Shown here piece after piece: positions 53,877-64,000 of a DNA stretch of 64,000 nucleotides. The first letter of the stretch is position 1; every line of letters begins with the position of its first letter. The notes beneath the pieces are model-generated. The model was not told the origin of the DNA, searched no databases, and saw only the letters and a list, made by a program, of their open reading frames with translations. A program made the translations under genes and the position numbers. The stretch is from Pectinophora gossypiella (Eukaryota; Arthropoda; Insecta; Lepidoptera; Gelechiidae), in contig NC_065414.1 of the NCBI RefSeq assembly GCF_024362695.1, forward strand, positions 8,263,501 through 8,327,500, written 5' to 3'.

Positions 53877-54289
53877 TAGTGAAGGTACAAACAGAAGTTT
53901 GCTTTCAAATAAACTTTTTTTTTATCTCCTCAAGTTACCCTTCAAGCCATTCAACTAAGCAGCGTTGCCAAATTCAATGAAGTGTACTGATAACGATGAA
54001 ACCTAAGGTCTCTTTGTTGTAAATGGTCGTTAAGTGTTATTATTCAAAGCGCTTGTCCCTGCATTGGTTGAGATAGTCACTTTTGTTGGACTCTTTAGAC
54101 ATTTGTAATTGAGTTTAATGAACACTTACTTCTCTCTTGTGGACATTTATTCGAAGACTTGCTGTACTTTTAATCTTATAGCAAGCAGAAGATGACATAA
54201 AAATGCGCAATTTTGAAGCGAATTATTAGTCTCACCCACCCATGGCTCACTGTTATTAAAAAGGTAATTTTAAGGAAGGACATGCCTAC
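53877..54289. other. no feature
   Basis: Unique DNA. Confidence 0.35.
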
Positions 54290-54386
54290 CGCAGTATTCA
54301 ATATATTTATATTTCTCAAAAGCCACCTTTTTGTATTTTATGTGTTCTCGCAAATAAATTGATTTGATTTGATTTTGATTTGAAAG
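54290..54386 (+). mobile_element. LINE 3' tail with TTTGA repeats
   Basis: CAAAAGCCACCTTTTTGTAT, TTTATGTGTTCTCGCAAATA, AATTGATTTGATTTGATTTT. Terminal pentamer/hexamer repeats mark a non-LTR retroposon end, distinct from families L, N and R. Confidence 0.55.
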
Positions 54387-55983
54387 AAATTGTAATTTTA
54401 ACAGAATTATGTAATATTTTCACAGGTATTCTCAACACTACGTCAGAAGGTTTAATTTCCGTAAAACAAAATTGTCTTTCTAGTGGTATATTCAGATCTC
54501 AAACATCAACGACGCAACGCTTGAAACCGCAACCAGTATAACAAACAAATAAATACGCAATCTGGTAAAAAATGTATGCGACTTCTCGATAAAAGTAACG
54601 GGAAGTCATATTTCATACAAAATCGGCCCATTAAAGATGTCCCTGTCATCAAAAGATGGTGCCCTGGCATAAAATGATGGATGGGAGGAAGAAATTAATA
54701 TTAATTCAAGAGTCAGAGCAAACATAGATTGATAAAAAAAAAACTTGATATTCAGAGGATGCGGGAATTATGCATGTGAAGCAAGACAAAATATGTGAAA
54801 ACAGATCTTGAAAAGCTATTTAATTTACTGTAACTTTACATTATTACAATTGGTGTGTCAAAAGATCTCAGTATGAAGTTTTTATTGTTATGTTGTAAGT
54901 ATTAAAAATAATTTCTCTCCATAACCGTTAAAGTTGGAATTTAACAAGCGAATTATGAATTCAGTAATTAATTATCACCACTCAGAAAGCTGTAAAAGTG
55001 AGAAAAATTTTGAATGTTCTACTTCGTTCCAGATTCTTGCAATAACGATTTTTCTTAAAGCAAAGTCTTACGAAAACTTTTCTAATTACGCTTATGTAGT
55101 TTCGGTCGCAAGAAGCTAAAATGAGCGTTAAAATAAAAATCTGCACTGAAGTAGTAGATAGCTTTAGAAAATTAATCTCGAGATACCGTTGCAGAGTAGG
55201 AACATTTTCGCGCCATTTAGTCATAATAAACATTAATCACGTTTCAGAATTCCTTGTTCGCTTAATTAAATCATGTACGCCAAAACTAAGCAAAGTTAAA
55301 CCTCCAATTAGGTAGGACAACTTCTACAGTCGCAACACTATAAACATAAAATGTACTCGTTAATCACAAAACTCATTTGAATATTCAAAGCAATTAAGCC
55401 TCGGGTGACGTGCGAGCGAGAGACGAACTCTTTCTAAGGGTATCTCCAAACCTAACGACGAAACCAAAAGCCAATTGGCTTAAGTCAATTAAAATCACTT
55501 GATGACGCCGTATGCAAAGCAAGTACTACACCGAAATCGTCCTGATTTAGTATGAATGACTTAATTTGCATTTTCATGGCGTCTAAACAAAGATATTTCT
55601 GACCGGCTTAAGCCGACAGCGCCTATGAGTTTGGGGGTACCTTTACGCAAAACGGGAACTCCAAAGATTTTATGAAGCGGGAAGCCTTTAATTCGCTTTC
55701 GAGCACTTACAAATGCGAACTCCACAATTTGCATAGTAAATTTTAAACCAAACAGAGGCCGAAGTGAGCTGAAACATCTGCCTCAGATAAACCTGTCTCG
55801 GCTTCTCGGTGTGAAGTTGTTTGCATAGTTTACTTTGAAGATAAAAATGCGACTATCTGTCTACTTTCATTGCTCCGCTTTGTAAGTATAAATAAGATGT
55901 TCTACGCTGGAGGGTTTTTAACTCCTAACGACAACAACGTTTTATATTCAAACTGATTTCTTTTCGCAATTTACATACTTACA
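54387..55983. other. no firm feature
   Basis: 54670-54760 faintly resembles a LINE segment (EINSRVRAN-like reading) but is too decayed. The opposed frames at 54934-55315 have no motifs. Confidence 0.3.
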
Positions 55984-56363
55984 TGGTGTTAATGATATCG
56001 TAGTAACGAAAACTTTGAGGGATGATTGATTGGGTATTGAGCTGATCAGTAGCTGTGTTAGGGTAGAGCGCGGTTGGGCGATCGACCAGGGCGCCGGATA
56101 AAAGGGGCGCCGCAGCCTCCAAAAGAGATGCTGAAAAGAGACCTGATAGAAAGGTCAGAATAGTAAAATTGTATTAGTTTTTTTCTAATAAGTGGTTATT
56201 TTTTATTATAAATAATTATACTATAATAATAATTATAATAATTATTAGGCGGAATCTGTAAAAAACGGGATAATTCTAGGAACATGATGATGATCAACTT
56301 TAGAATCATGGTCGGAATCATCCCCCTCAGTACTTGTTACGGGGTCCCGTCATCAACACCCTG
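55984..56363. mobile_element. MITE S, copy 5, interrupted
   Basis: Left end TGGTGTTAATGATATCGTAG and right end GTCATCAACACCCTG belong to MITE S. Between about 56028 and 56290 lies foreign DNA: a GC-rich patch (CCAGGGCGCCGGATAAAAGG, GGCGCCGC), an AT-rich palindromic part around ATAATAATTATAATAATTAT, and the SINE-C tail AAAACGGGATAATTCTAGGA, ACATGATGATGATC. At least one insertion took place inside the MITE. Confidence 0.6.
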
Positions 56364-56908
56364 TATTTATATTTCCTATTGTAAAAAAGTTTACATTTGA
56401 CCATTAGGTATAACACCTGATAGTAAGTTAAGATGTGGCTTAAGGTGGTAGATTGTTATCTAGCACATTGGTATAGGCATAATTATCAAGTAACGTCCTT
56501 CAGAATTTGGTAGATTTAAGAGCTTAAATGTGAAAAAATTATAAATACGAAGTCATAAGTTATAAATCTGCGCTAATGAAGAGAAGTTTAATAATAATAG
56601 GACCAAAAATTTTGATCGTCAATTGAAGCATTAGTTAAATATACGTTCTTTTAAAAATTCTACATTAATTAATTACTGTTAGAATAAGTTATAACAATTA
56701 TTATATAACATTATAATTTTAATTATGTCAGTTTCAAGATAGATAGGCTATATAAGTTAAAAAGTTAGATAGGTACATAGACATTTATTATTTTGATTTT
56801 TGTTTTGCACATTTTGAAGATATGGCACTAAAATTCAAAAACTAAGTTTGAATGTGTAAGGTACATGTAAATTGAGTAATATTTTTTTAGATTTGTATTT
56901 GTAATACA
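56364..56908. other. no feature
   Basis: AT-rich unique DNA. Confidence 0.35.
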
Positions 56909-57145
56909 CAACGGCGTCTGTGGTCCAGTACTGCGTTGGGCTCACGATCCGGAGGTCCTGGGTGCGAATCCCGTATCACAAAAAATACTTGGTGCTCCCT
57001 AGTTTGGTTAGGATATTTCAGGCTGATCACCTGATTATCCGAAAGTAAGATGATCCTTGCTTCGAAAGGCACGTTAAGCCGTTGGTCTCGGTTACTACTG
57101 TTGATAAGGTTGGTAATCCACCTCACAACCCACACGATAAAAGAA
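56909..57145 (+). mobile_element. SINE-A, plus copy with internal deletion
   Basis: Head ACGGCGTCTGTGGTCCAGTA, ACGATCCGGAGGTCCTGGGT and GCGAATCCCG. Then TTTGGTTAGGATATTTCAGG, GATTATCCGAAAGTAAGATG and the core GGCACGTTAAGCCGTTGGTC. The GCCATGTCAGGGGCCTTTGG segment is deleted before the 3' end GTTGATAAGGTTGGTAATCC, CACACGATAAAAGAATCG. Confidence 0.8.
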
Positions 57146-59838
57146 TCGTGTAATGTGTATAACTTTCTTTTGTTAACAATTTTAACATGTAAGTATTATC
57201 TAAAAACAAATAGTTTTACAAAAAGTGGATATTTTATTTTATTTAAGTACTTACCAAAGTAATCTTATAATACTTAGTTAAGTTTTTCGTTTAAAAACAA
57301 TTCACGCATTTTTTACCAAGTAAACATAAAAAAATACACTTTAATAGTAAGTAGGTATTCAAAGGTAGTAAGTATTCTGACGAGTGATAAACCGCTCATC
57401 ACAGAACACAGGCCATGTAAATAATTCTATTCATGCATTATGAGTATTATCTGGTAAGCGTCTAGAAACCAGCAAAGCTTCTCGAAACTTTGGCTATTCG
57501 AAAGCTATAAAACTGAATCACAAAGGCTGTCTAGCATTAATCCGATGGCATTCTGTTTAGTGGCTTGAACTATAAATCTAGTTGTAAACTTTATAAAAGC
57601 TGGTCAGTTATAATGGTAAATGACTTGGAAAGAGCCATTTATCTATCAAACGACAACACGGAATCGTCGGGTTCCGACATTTCCTTTCAAGCTTTGATCA
57701 TCGAATATCATGTGGTATAAGATGATTCATCCTTCATCATTGGGCACAACATCTTGACAGGTGATAGTAACAGTGACTGCATATCACCTTTCCGACGTGT
57801 ACAAGAGAATACCGAGAACGCAAGTTCGGTATAAAAACTTGGTGGCTATAGTAAGTTTGTTGTTTTTCCAAACTCGCGAGGTAAGCTTTCCAAAGGCTGT
57901 CGCTGCTCTGCCAATGGGCGTGTCTATCTCTTTATTGTTGGAGAGATTATGTTCTGTGGTAGAGCCATAGTAACAGAAGTTGAAGAGTAAAAGAGGATGA
58001 ATCGTCCAGAGATACATTGATATAAACTCACACTTTTCTCATATGATATACGTATCTTTGATCATTGACCCAAGTGCACATTTTGAAGTTATATAACCAC
58101 ATAATTTCTCCAGTACCCGTCTTTAAGGTTTCTTGTTATATATTTTGAGAAAGATTCATTAGGTTCAACCGTCCTGCACTTGTCATCTTGTCTTAAACAT
58201 AAAAAGACAAAATGTCAGATAATATCGAAAAGATTACGTAGGTAATAAAGTGACCAGATTCGGTGCGAAGATATATTATGTTGGAACAGGATCAACTGAT
58301 GAATGTATCAAGAAAACGTACGTTTAGGTGATTTATACATTTTTGAGACGAAGCAAATGGCCTTCCAAGTACGGGTACTAGGAAAAAGAAGAAAAATTAG
58401 TTTCCGACTTTATCGCGTGTTAAATCGGCGATCCGTTGCACGACCGCCGTTGGATTAATCCCGCTTGCATGAGAGGAAACTAGAAAGACTTTTTATCTCA
58501 TCCAGTTTACCGATAATTGTGAAGAAAGGAACTGTTTTTACTGGAAAAGTTTTATTAAAACGTAGGGAACGACGACGTTGGAGCGCACCAAGTTGTCTTA
58601 ACAGACATAAAAACATTTTAGACCAGAGATTTTCACGGTAAATATGTTTCGTGAAAATAAAATTCAATTCAAATTGTCATTTATGGGTGAAACTTTACAA
58701 GCCAACTGGAGCGTGTAAACCGTTTTCAATGTTTAACCACAATAAGTAAAAACTGAATTTCGACTGAAACAAACGAGGAGGTATTTTATTTTAAATCCCG
58801 CCCGTATCGTGCGATTCAATGAGCTTGGTCATTAATTACTCTATATTACCTTTTAGAGGACAAATCCTATGGGAAGACTTCGATTAACAACCGCAGAGAT
58901 AAATCCTGCAGTAAAAGCTACGATGGTGTTCAAACTCACTAAAATCTCGAACACAATACATCTTCAACAAACTTAAATGGCGGACCAGTAACCGTGGTTA
59001 AGATTTTCTTTATAAATGATAACATTATCATCTTATGTCACTTATTTTATATCTGCATCTAAGTTCACGATGTTCGGGATCAGTACTTTAGGCCACGAGT
59101 CATAGGTTGGTATTTGTGGATAAAATGTATAATGACTAATATAAAATAAAAAATGGGTACTGATGGTAGTAACAAATTAAAAACGGTAAACTAATTAATC
59201 AGACTACAAGAAGAAAATTCGAGATCAGGAATTGGAATGATGGTAGCACCAGAAAGGTTGCTCTCGACTTACCTTCGCAAAAAAGGTAATAAAGCCTGAC
59301 CCACGCATTTCAAATGTAAATCTAGTCCGTCCGCTCTCAGACGCTTAAACATTTATTTGCTCCATTCGGCTCGGGTTTAAGTTCAACGTGGATTTATGTT
59401 GACTGTGCGAAAAATCTGTCAAATGTTCAGCCAATCAAGTATAATGCCTGGCGTGATTGACAAGATTTATTTTTACGCTGGAATATACTATAAGTATCAT
59501 ACCTATTTTATTTTGAGTGAAGTGTAATTTTGGTTACACTATTAATATTTACATCTAGAATAAAAAACATGTACAAATTGATGAAAGATTAGGACTTACC
59601 CTTAAATTAGGATGAATCAATATTTCGTGTCGATGACATTTTCCTTGAAGTTCGTAATAAAATAATGGTGCTCCGGCTTTGCGTGGGTTGTATTCCTAGG
59701 TTGCTTCTTTAGACAAGGTTGCATTGCCATATTTTTTTTCTTTTCTTTTGGACTGCGTCGAGTTACACTGTTCATGATTAACATTCTCATCATAATAGGT
59801 AATAGTTATTAATGATAACAAAAATATAGTAGTAAAGA
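57146..59838. other. long unique stretch
   Basis: No copy of the window's repeat families. Short frames (plus 57761-57970, minus 57784-58017) overlap on opposite strands and show no motifs. The minus frame at 58455-58667 is basic and unassigned. Confidence 0.35.
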
Positions 59839-60060
59839 ATCATCCCCCTACCATTATCCCGTTTTTCACTGGGTCCGTTTACCTAACCTGAAGATTTAGC
59901 AGGTCCAGCTTTATATATAATACAGTTTAGGTCACATACCTCCGAAAATGCATTTTTCGGGAATGTGGGATTTCCTTCACCGCTGAGCACGTGATAATCA
60001 TTTAATTTTATGATCCAAACATGAATTCAAAAACAAATTCTACAAAGGCTACCACGGCAC
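59839..60060 (-). mobile_element. SINE-C, copy 2, with deletions
   Basis: ATCATCCCCCTACCATTATC, CCGTTTTTCACTGGGTCCGT, TTAGCAGGTCCAGC, then GGTCACATACCTCCGAAAAT, GGAATGTGGGATTTCCTTCA, GAGCACGTGATAATCATTTA and a last AAGGCTACCACGGCAC, the complement of a tRNA-like GCCGTGGTAGCC start. Lacks the CCCGCGAAGGG part present in copy 1. Confidence 0.65.
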
Positions 60061-60105
60061 AATATACACTATTATAGCTGTACCTATAACTTGGAGGAAT
60101 AGACA

Positions 60106-60259
60106 AGTTTCAAACGATTATAATAATAATATGATAATCGACAGTAATAGAAATGTATGGGGTTGACACAACCAGAGCTGACATTAAGATGACATATCAA
60201 TCCCATACATTTTTATCACGGTCACTTACGATTGTCATAATCGTTTACAACTTGGCTAA
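60106..60259. mobile_element. MITE P, copy 2, uninterrupted
   Basis: Left AGTTTCAAACGATTATAATA, AATCGACAGTAATAGAAATG, TATGGGGTTGACA; right TGACATATCAATCCCATACA, TTTTTATCACGGTCACTTAC, ATAATCGTTTACAACTTG. Shows the family without nested LINE pieces. Confidence 0.7.
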
Positions 60260-60497
60260 ACCTCCTGATATTGCGTGATACATTTAAACATCCACTTTAT
60301 ATTGAGTGTACCGGAATTTTCTTGTACACTTTCTATTTACAAGCATTAAGTGTACGTAGGTATTGCGGGTAATAAAATGTTGATCGGGTTACCGGCTTAC
60401 CACGCTATTTGCCAGTCGGTGGTAGAAATCGCTTTGCAGTGGTTGGAATAGAGCTCTACTAGAGAAAATTGTATAATCGTTCTTTAAATTGTCTCTA

Positions 60498-60860
60498 TCA
60501 GTTTTCTATATAAATACATAGTTTATTACGTTGGTTTAACAGAGAGATCGGTGTAGCGTAGGTACTCAGTTCAACTTGCGATTGATGTACCTCTGATAAT
60601 AATATTATTTCAAACAAATATTTAGGTCCTTTGTTGGGTATATTTTTAGGTACAGGAAAATATGGCTCTTGAGTCGGCTGGCGGTCACAACTTGGATTTT
60701 GTACCGTATTACTGAGCGTGCTTCTGCTATCTGTATTCATATTAACTTTATGTAAACTACGAATGAACTGGAAAGGACCAAGGTCTGAGCGAAGTTTACC
60801 TCGTGAAACTTCATTGTCCCTTTCACTCGTGCGCACCGGGATACTAATACGTTTGACCTC
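60498..60860 (-). other. minus-strand open frame of unknown status
   Basis: Open for about 120 codons from near 60860 to the stop at 60498. No ATG at the start; the reported start is GTG. The product is polar, with KRISIPVRTSERDNEVSRGK and SCDRQPTQEPYFPVPKN. The first part is GC-richer and could be repeat-derived or a real exon. No splice pair was secured. Confidence 0.2.
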
Positions 60861-62669
60861 TCTGTCGTTCTAATAAATGGAGTTAAAACTTTTATGCTTC
60901 GATAATAAATGTATTAAACCTTCTTCTAACAATATTGCGCACGAAAACAGATAAAGAGTTCTACCCTTGTTATGATTATATCGTATATTTTTTTTCTAGC
61001 AACAATTATTATTAATTTATTACAATATTATAAATTACAATATAATATTACAGTGACAATTATTTATTACAATTCTATACAAAAATATATTAAATGAAGA
61101 AATAAATATTACATAAGACGATGTTTACTGAACGGATTTTCTCAAGTTTTCAGCGGGAGAGCGAATATATAAAGCAACTTAGGTTTCCGAGGAGTAACAT
61201 CTATTAACCCATAATTGCATTTAGCAACTTAGAGGCAACATAAAAAGAAAAGTGGAATAACGCTGGAAACAATTTACAACTCCCATTAGCGAAGAACTTT
61301 GTCTATAATTTCATATTTAATTTGTTTGGTCGGTAATTTATGTATCAAATTTTGATGTAAGATTTATAAACGAAAGTTTTGAACATAACTAAATTTTAGT
61401 TAGTTTCTCTGCGTTGTGTGGACCACTTCTGTACTTGTAGGAAAAATAATGAGATGCGTTTCACATTATCTAGCAAAGATGTGTATTTTGTATTATATTT
61501 CAGAGAAGTATGTTGATTCCCACACAGTAAATTTCTCGGAGCCACGACACGAGAGACAATTTTTTTATAGGCTCGTATAGACAAATTTGTGCGTAAACGT
61601 ACACCCACATTGTGGACACGGTAGCATATTGCTTACGGAGTAGTAAAGTAGTAGTAACCTATAAGTAGTTACCGCAGACTGGTAGCAAGGGACTGAAACA
61701 TAAACCATAGCTGGACAAATCCATTTAACTATCTCAATAACAGATCAATTTTGTATATCGAAAAGCTATTTGTACCTGCTGTGCTTGATATTTGGATAAT
61801 AAACAATACTTTGATTCATCAAATTTGTGTCACAGATATGTTGATGTCAAACCAATATGTATACAAACTGCCCGTGAATGTTGACTAGATTTACCACTAA
61901 TGAAAATGGTAAACACGATAGATTTAGCTTGGTATCAATTTCTAATTAGAAGCTTTAGATACACTTTATACCTAAGTCTAACATTATTCGATGTTTGAAT
62001 TTAAGAATGAGTTGCTGCGTGATAAAGAATACCAGGTACTTTCTAATAAAAAATACTACCGCCAACAAAAACCAAAGTTGAAGACACCTTTCAAAGTTCC
62101 CTACTTCTCTAGGCAAGTATTATTTGCCTAGGCAAATAGTGAAATACTGACGGTCGACTATAACGTTACCACGCTGTATTCAGATAAAAAACATTACAAT
62201 ATATTTGGATCATTCTATAAGGTTATAACATCCGCTTATTTGAACAATTCAATTATAATACGCTGTAGTTCATTATTTCCCGCTCCTATGCACACAATTA
62301 TAGGAATGTAACAGTCGACCAATTTCCTCTGAAATTGCCTGCGTCGTTAATCTCAATGACGTCATTAACTGCCACTTGTGTTCCATTCAGTGCGTATATA
62401 AATTACCTATCCGATCTGTATAGGTGCGAAAAGCAAAGAACAATAACGACATTAGTCCAAGTCATTCGCATTTACCACAGGTCAATTGAGCAAAGCAAAT
62501 CGATTGAAGTCGTTCCCGATGTTTCACAATACTACTACGGGAGTCTAGAGAGGAAGCATAGCCCCTAACGAACCATTTAAGACGGCGACACACGCGTATT
62601 CCTTGTGTCGAATGCCCTAAAACTTTATAACAACCTGAGAAAATAACACCCGACGTATAAAATATAATT
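60861..62669. other. unique AT-rich DNA
   Basis: No repeat shared with the window. GACACACGCGTATTCCTTGTGTC near 62586 is a small hairpin. Confidence 0.35.
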
Positions 62670-62726
62670 CTGATACCAGGGTTGATGATAGTTAAAGATT
62701 TCACATCCCACACGAAAGGAGAAAAA
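62670..62726 (+). mobile_element. SINE-A, 3' tail scrap
   Basis: CTGATACCAGGGTTGATGAT and CATCCCACACGAAAGGAGAA match the last 50 bp of SINE-A, much diverged. Confidence 0.5.
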
Positions 62727-64000
62727 GAAAATGTCCAACACGAGAGTGAATCGTGCTGCAGCCGCGCAGCACAACGAACCTAATTTGAGGACGTCCAAAG
62801 TATTGCAGGCAACATATCTTTGGCTAAGATATATCAATAAGCATTTCATCATCTATTTTTTTTTTTAATTAACGTCTTTCCAACTTCTATAAGAAGAGAT
62901 CAAAGATTTGCGATCGCGCGCAGGTACACGGAACCTATTAAATGTTTACATAGCGGAAATTTGCTAAAATAAGCAGAACAAATTCCAGGAAAATGGGATA
63001 AATCGGCGCTGTCATGTGTTTGGCAGGTCCGGATCCGTATCAGTATGTCCCCACTGGGTCCAAGTATCGCTGACGCAATAATTGGCCGGTACACACTTTT
63101 GCCCCGCAAACCGACCGTGGCGAGTCGTGCTTACGTGACGTGACCTTTCAACCTGTTTATTTTGTGTCAAAAACACACAAATGCATTCGTTTGCTTTGTT
63201 TACGAGACCATCCAAACGTTGGTGCAGACTAGTACACAAACTTAGTTCTATATTGGTTCGACAGTTCCAAAAAAACTGTTGTTTTTCACTTACTACGTGT
63301 GTAAGAAAGGGATAGAGCAAGTTTTGGAATTGTCAAAGGAAAATGAAATTTGTCTATCAATATAATATATAATACATATAAGTTTCACCAATAGTACTTA
63401 AATAGCAAAGTCATGTAAGAATATAAAAATATTTATTTATGTCGAGCGTTTAATAAAATTGTTGATAAATTCCAAAAAAGTTCGTAATAGTAATTCGTTA
63501 AATTCCTTTTACTACCTACAGAAATTCTTTTACGTCTCATGTTATGAAATACGGTATTTACTCGACTTAAAATTTTTAGAAGTAGAGAACGTTCAGCAAC
63601 TATGAATAAAACCTTAAGAATTTATTAACTACTTTAAGGAAAGATTATTTGCCAACCAAAATTTTTATGTAAATTCAGCGGTACGCAGTCAAAATTGTAA
63701 TTACCGTGTTCATTTGCAATAAAATAGAGCGTGTTCTGCAAAATGAGTAGGCTGCGTTTCACTAAGCCGCGACGGAGCGAACTGAAATATGTAAAACAAT
63801 CCCCAGTTGTCACCACAACACACCTCATTTGCAATAAATTGAAAACCGCTTTTAAAACCACTCTGTTTTGTGAGGGAACCGCACCAATTTACTACTAGGT
63901 ATTTTATTGCGGTCTTTATCATGATCGAAAACCGGCGATTTTATCGTTAAGATTTAATAATGTTTTCCTTAAATACAGTTTATTTTTATTATTTTGATCC
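62727..64000. other. right flank, no feature
   Basis: Unique DNA. T10 run near 62855. The overlapping minus-strand frames between 62900 and 63922 have no motifs. Confidence 0.4.

Noticed and set aside
56909..56975. Possible tRNA gene (A and B box words)
   Set aside because: It is the head of SINE-A; no cloverleaf closes and the SINE body follows directly. The same holds for the heads at 1930, 20420, 27090 and 39340.

Overview
This window looks like AT-rich intergenic or intronic DNA of an insect, most probably a moth or butterfly. That assignment rests on repeats I recognise as typical of Lepidoptera: RTE-type LINE ends carrying CCCAGCAGTGGG, tRNA-headed SINEs with GATGATGA tails, and several fold-back MITEs. 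No host gene model can be supported. The longest open frames are 168, 144, 132, 123 and 116 codons. The first is the end of a LINE reverse transcriptase, the 123-codon one lies inside a DNA transposon, and the others have no recognisable product. No true tRNA, rRNA, CRISPR or prokaryotic feature was seen.

The window is a layered cemetery of transposable elements. The families are named here for cross-reference. SINE-A is tRNA-headed, with five substantial copies (four near full length, one with an internal deletion) plus fragments. SINE-B has a head that joins a tRNA-like A box to a 5S rRNA-like segment; there are three copies, one with its head inverted. SINE-C is tRNA-like and ends in GATGATG. 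Family R is a LINE 3' end with three copies, each in perfect 11-12 bp target-site duplications (TSDs). Family L is a LINE 3' end with the CCTGTGCCGAGG motif. Family N is a LINE 3' end with GGTGCAATAAAG. Family K consists of decayed LINE protein ends with the EVCQDRSKW-like motif. MITE families are S, P, Q, E, T, U, V, W and X. Families D, F, G, H, I, J and M are unclassified interspersed repeats.

Layout. 1-8.2 kb: weak coding-like block, SINE-A, R, MITE Q and D. 8.2-16.5 kb: SINE-B, M, L, a candidate exon, a TATA-like element, SINE-C split by an N insertion, and a LINE with a reverse-transcriptase C-terminus. 17-30 kb: MITEs, SINE-A, rearranged SINE-B, L, E, two adjacent perfect hairpins at 25.1 kb, and R. 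29.7-32.3 kb: the densest nest, with MITE P containing a 65-bp insertion, MITE T, an intact SINE-B, and a 1.2-kb DNA transposon whose ends carry palindrome arrays and whose interior keeps a transposase-like ORF fragment. 32-48 kb: an RTE ORF end, paired S MITEs, D, J, E, V, W and K. 48-64 kb: minisatellite, F, MITE X, S, SINE-A, SINE-C, P, then largely unique AT-rich DNA.

Most elements are non-autonomous. The SINEs and the R LINE share GATGATGA-type tails, which suggests (inference) that an RTE-type LINE mobilised them. Perfect TSDs around R point to recent activity, while the frameshifted K and RTE pieces are old. Family assignments come from memory of motifs and from internal copy comparison, not from database searches. 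Copy alignments were made by eye, so most repeat boundaries are good to about 5-15 bp; boundaries set by TSDs are exact.
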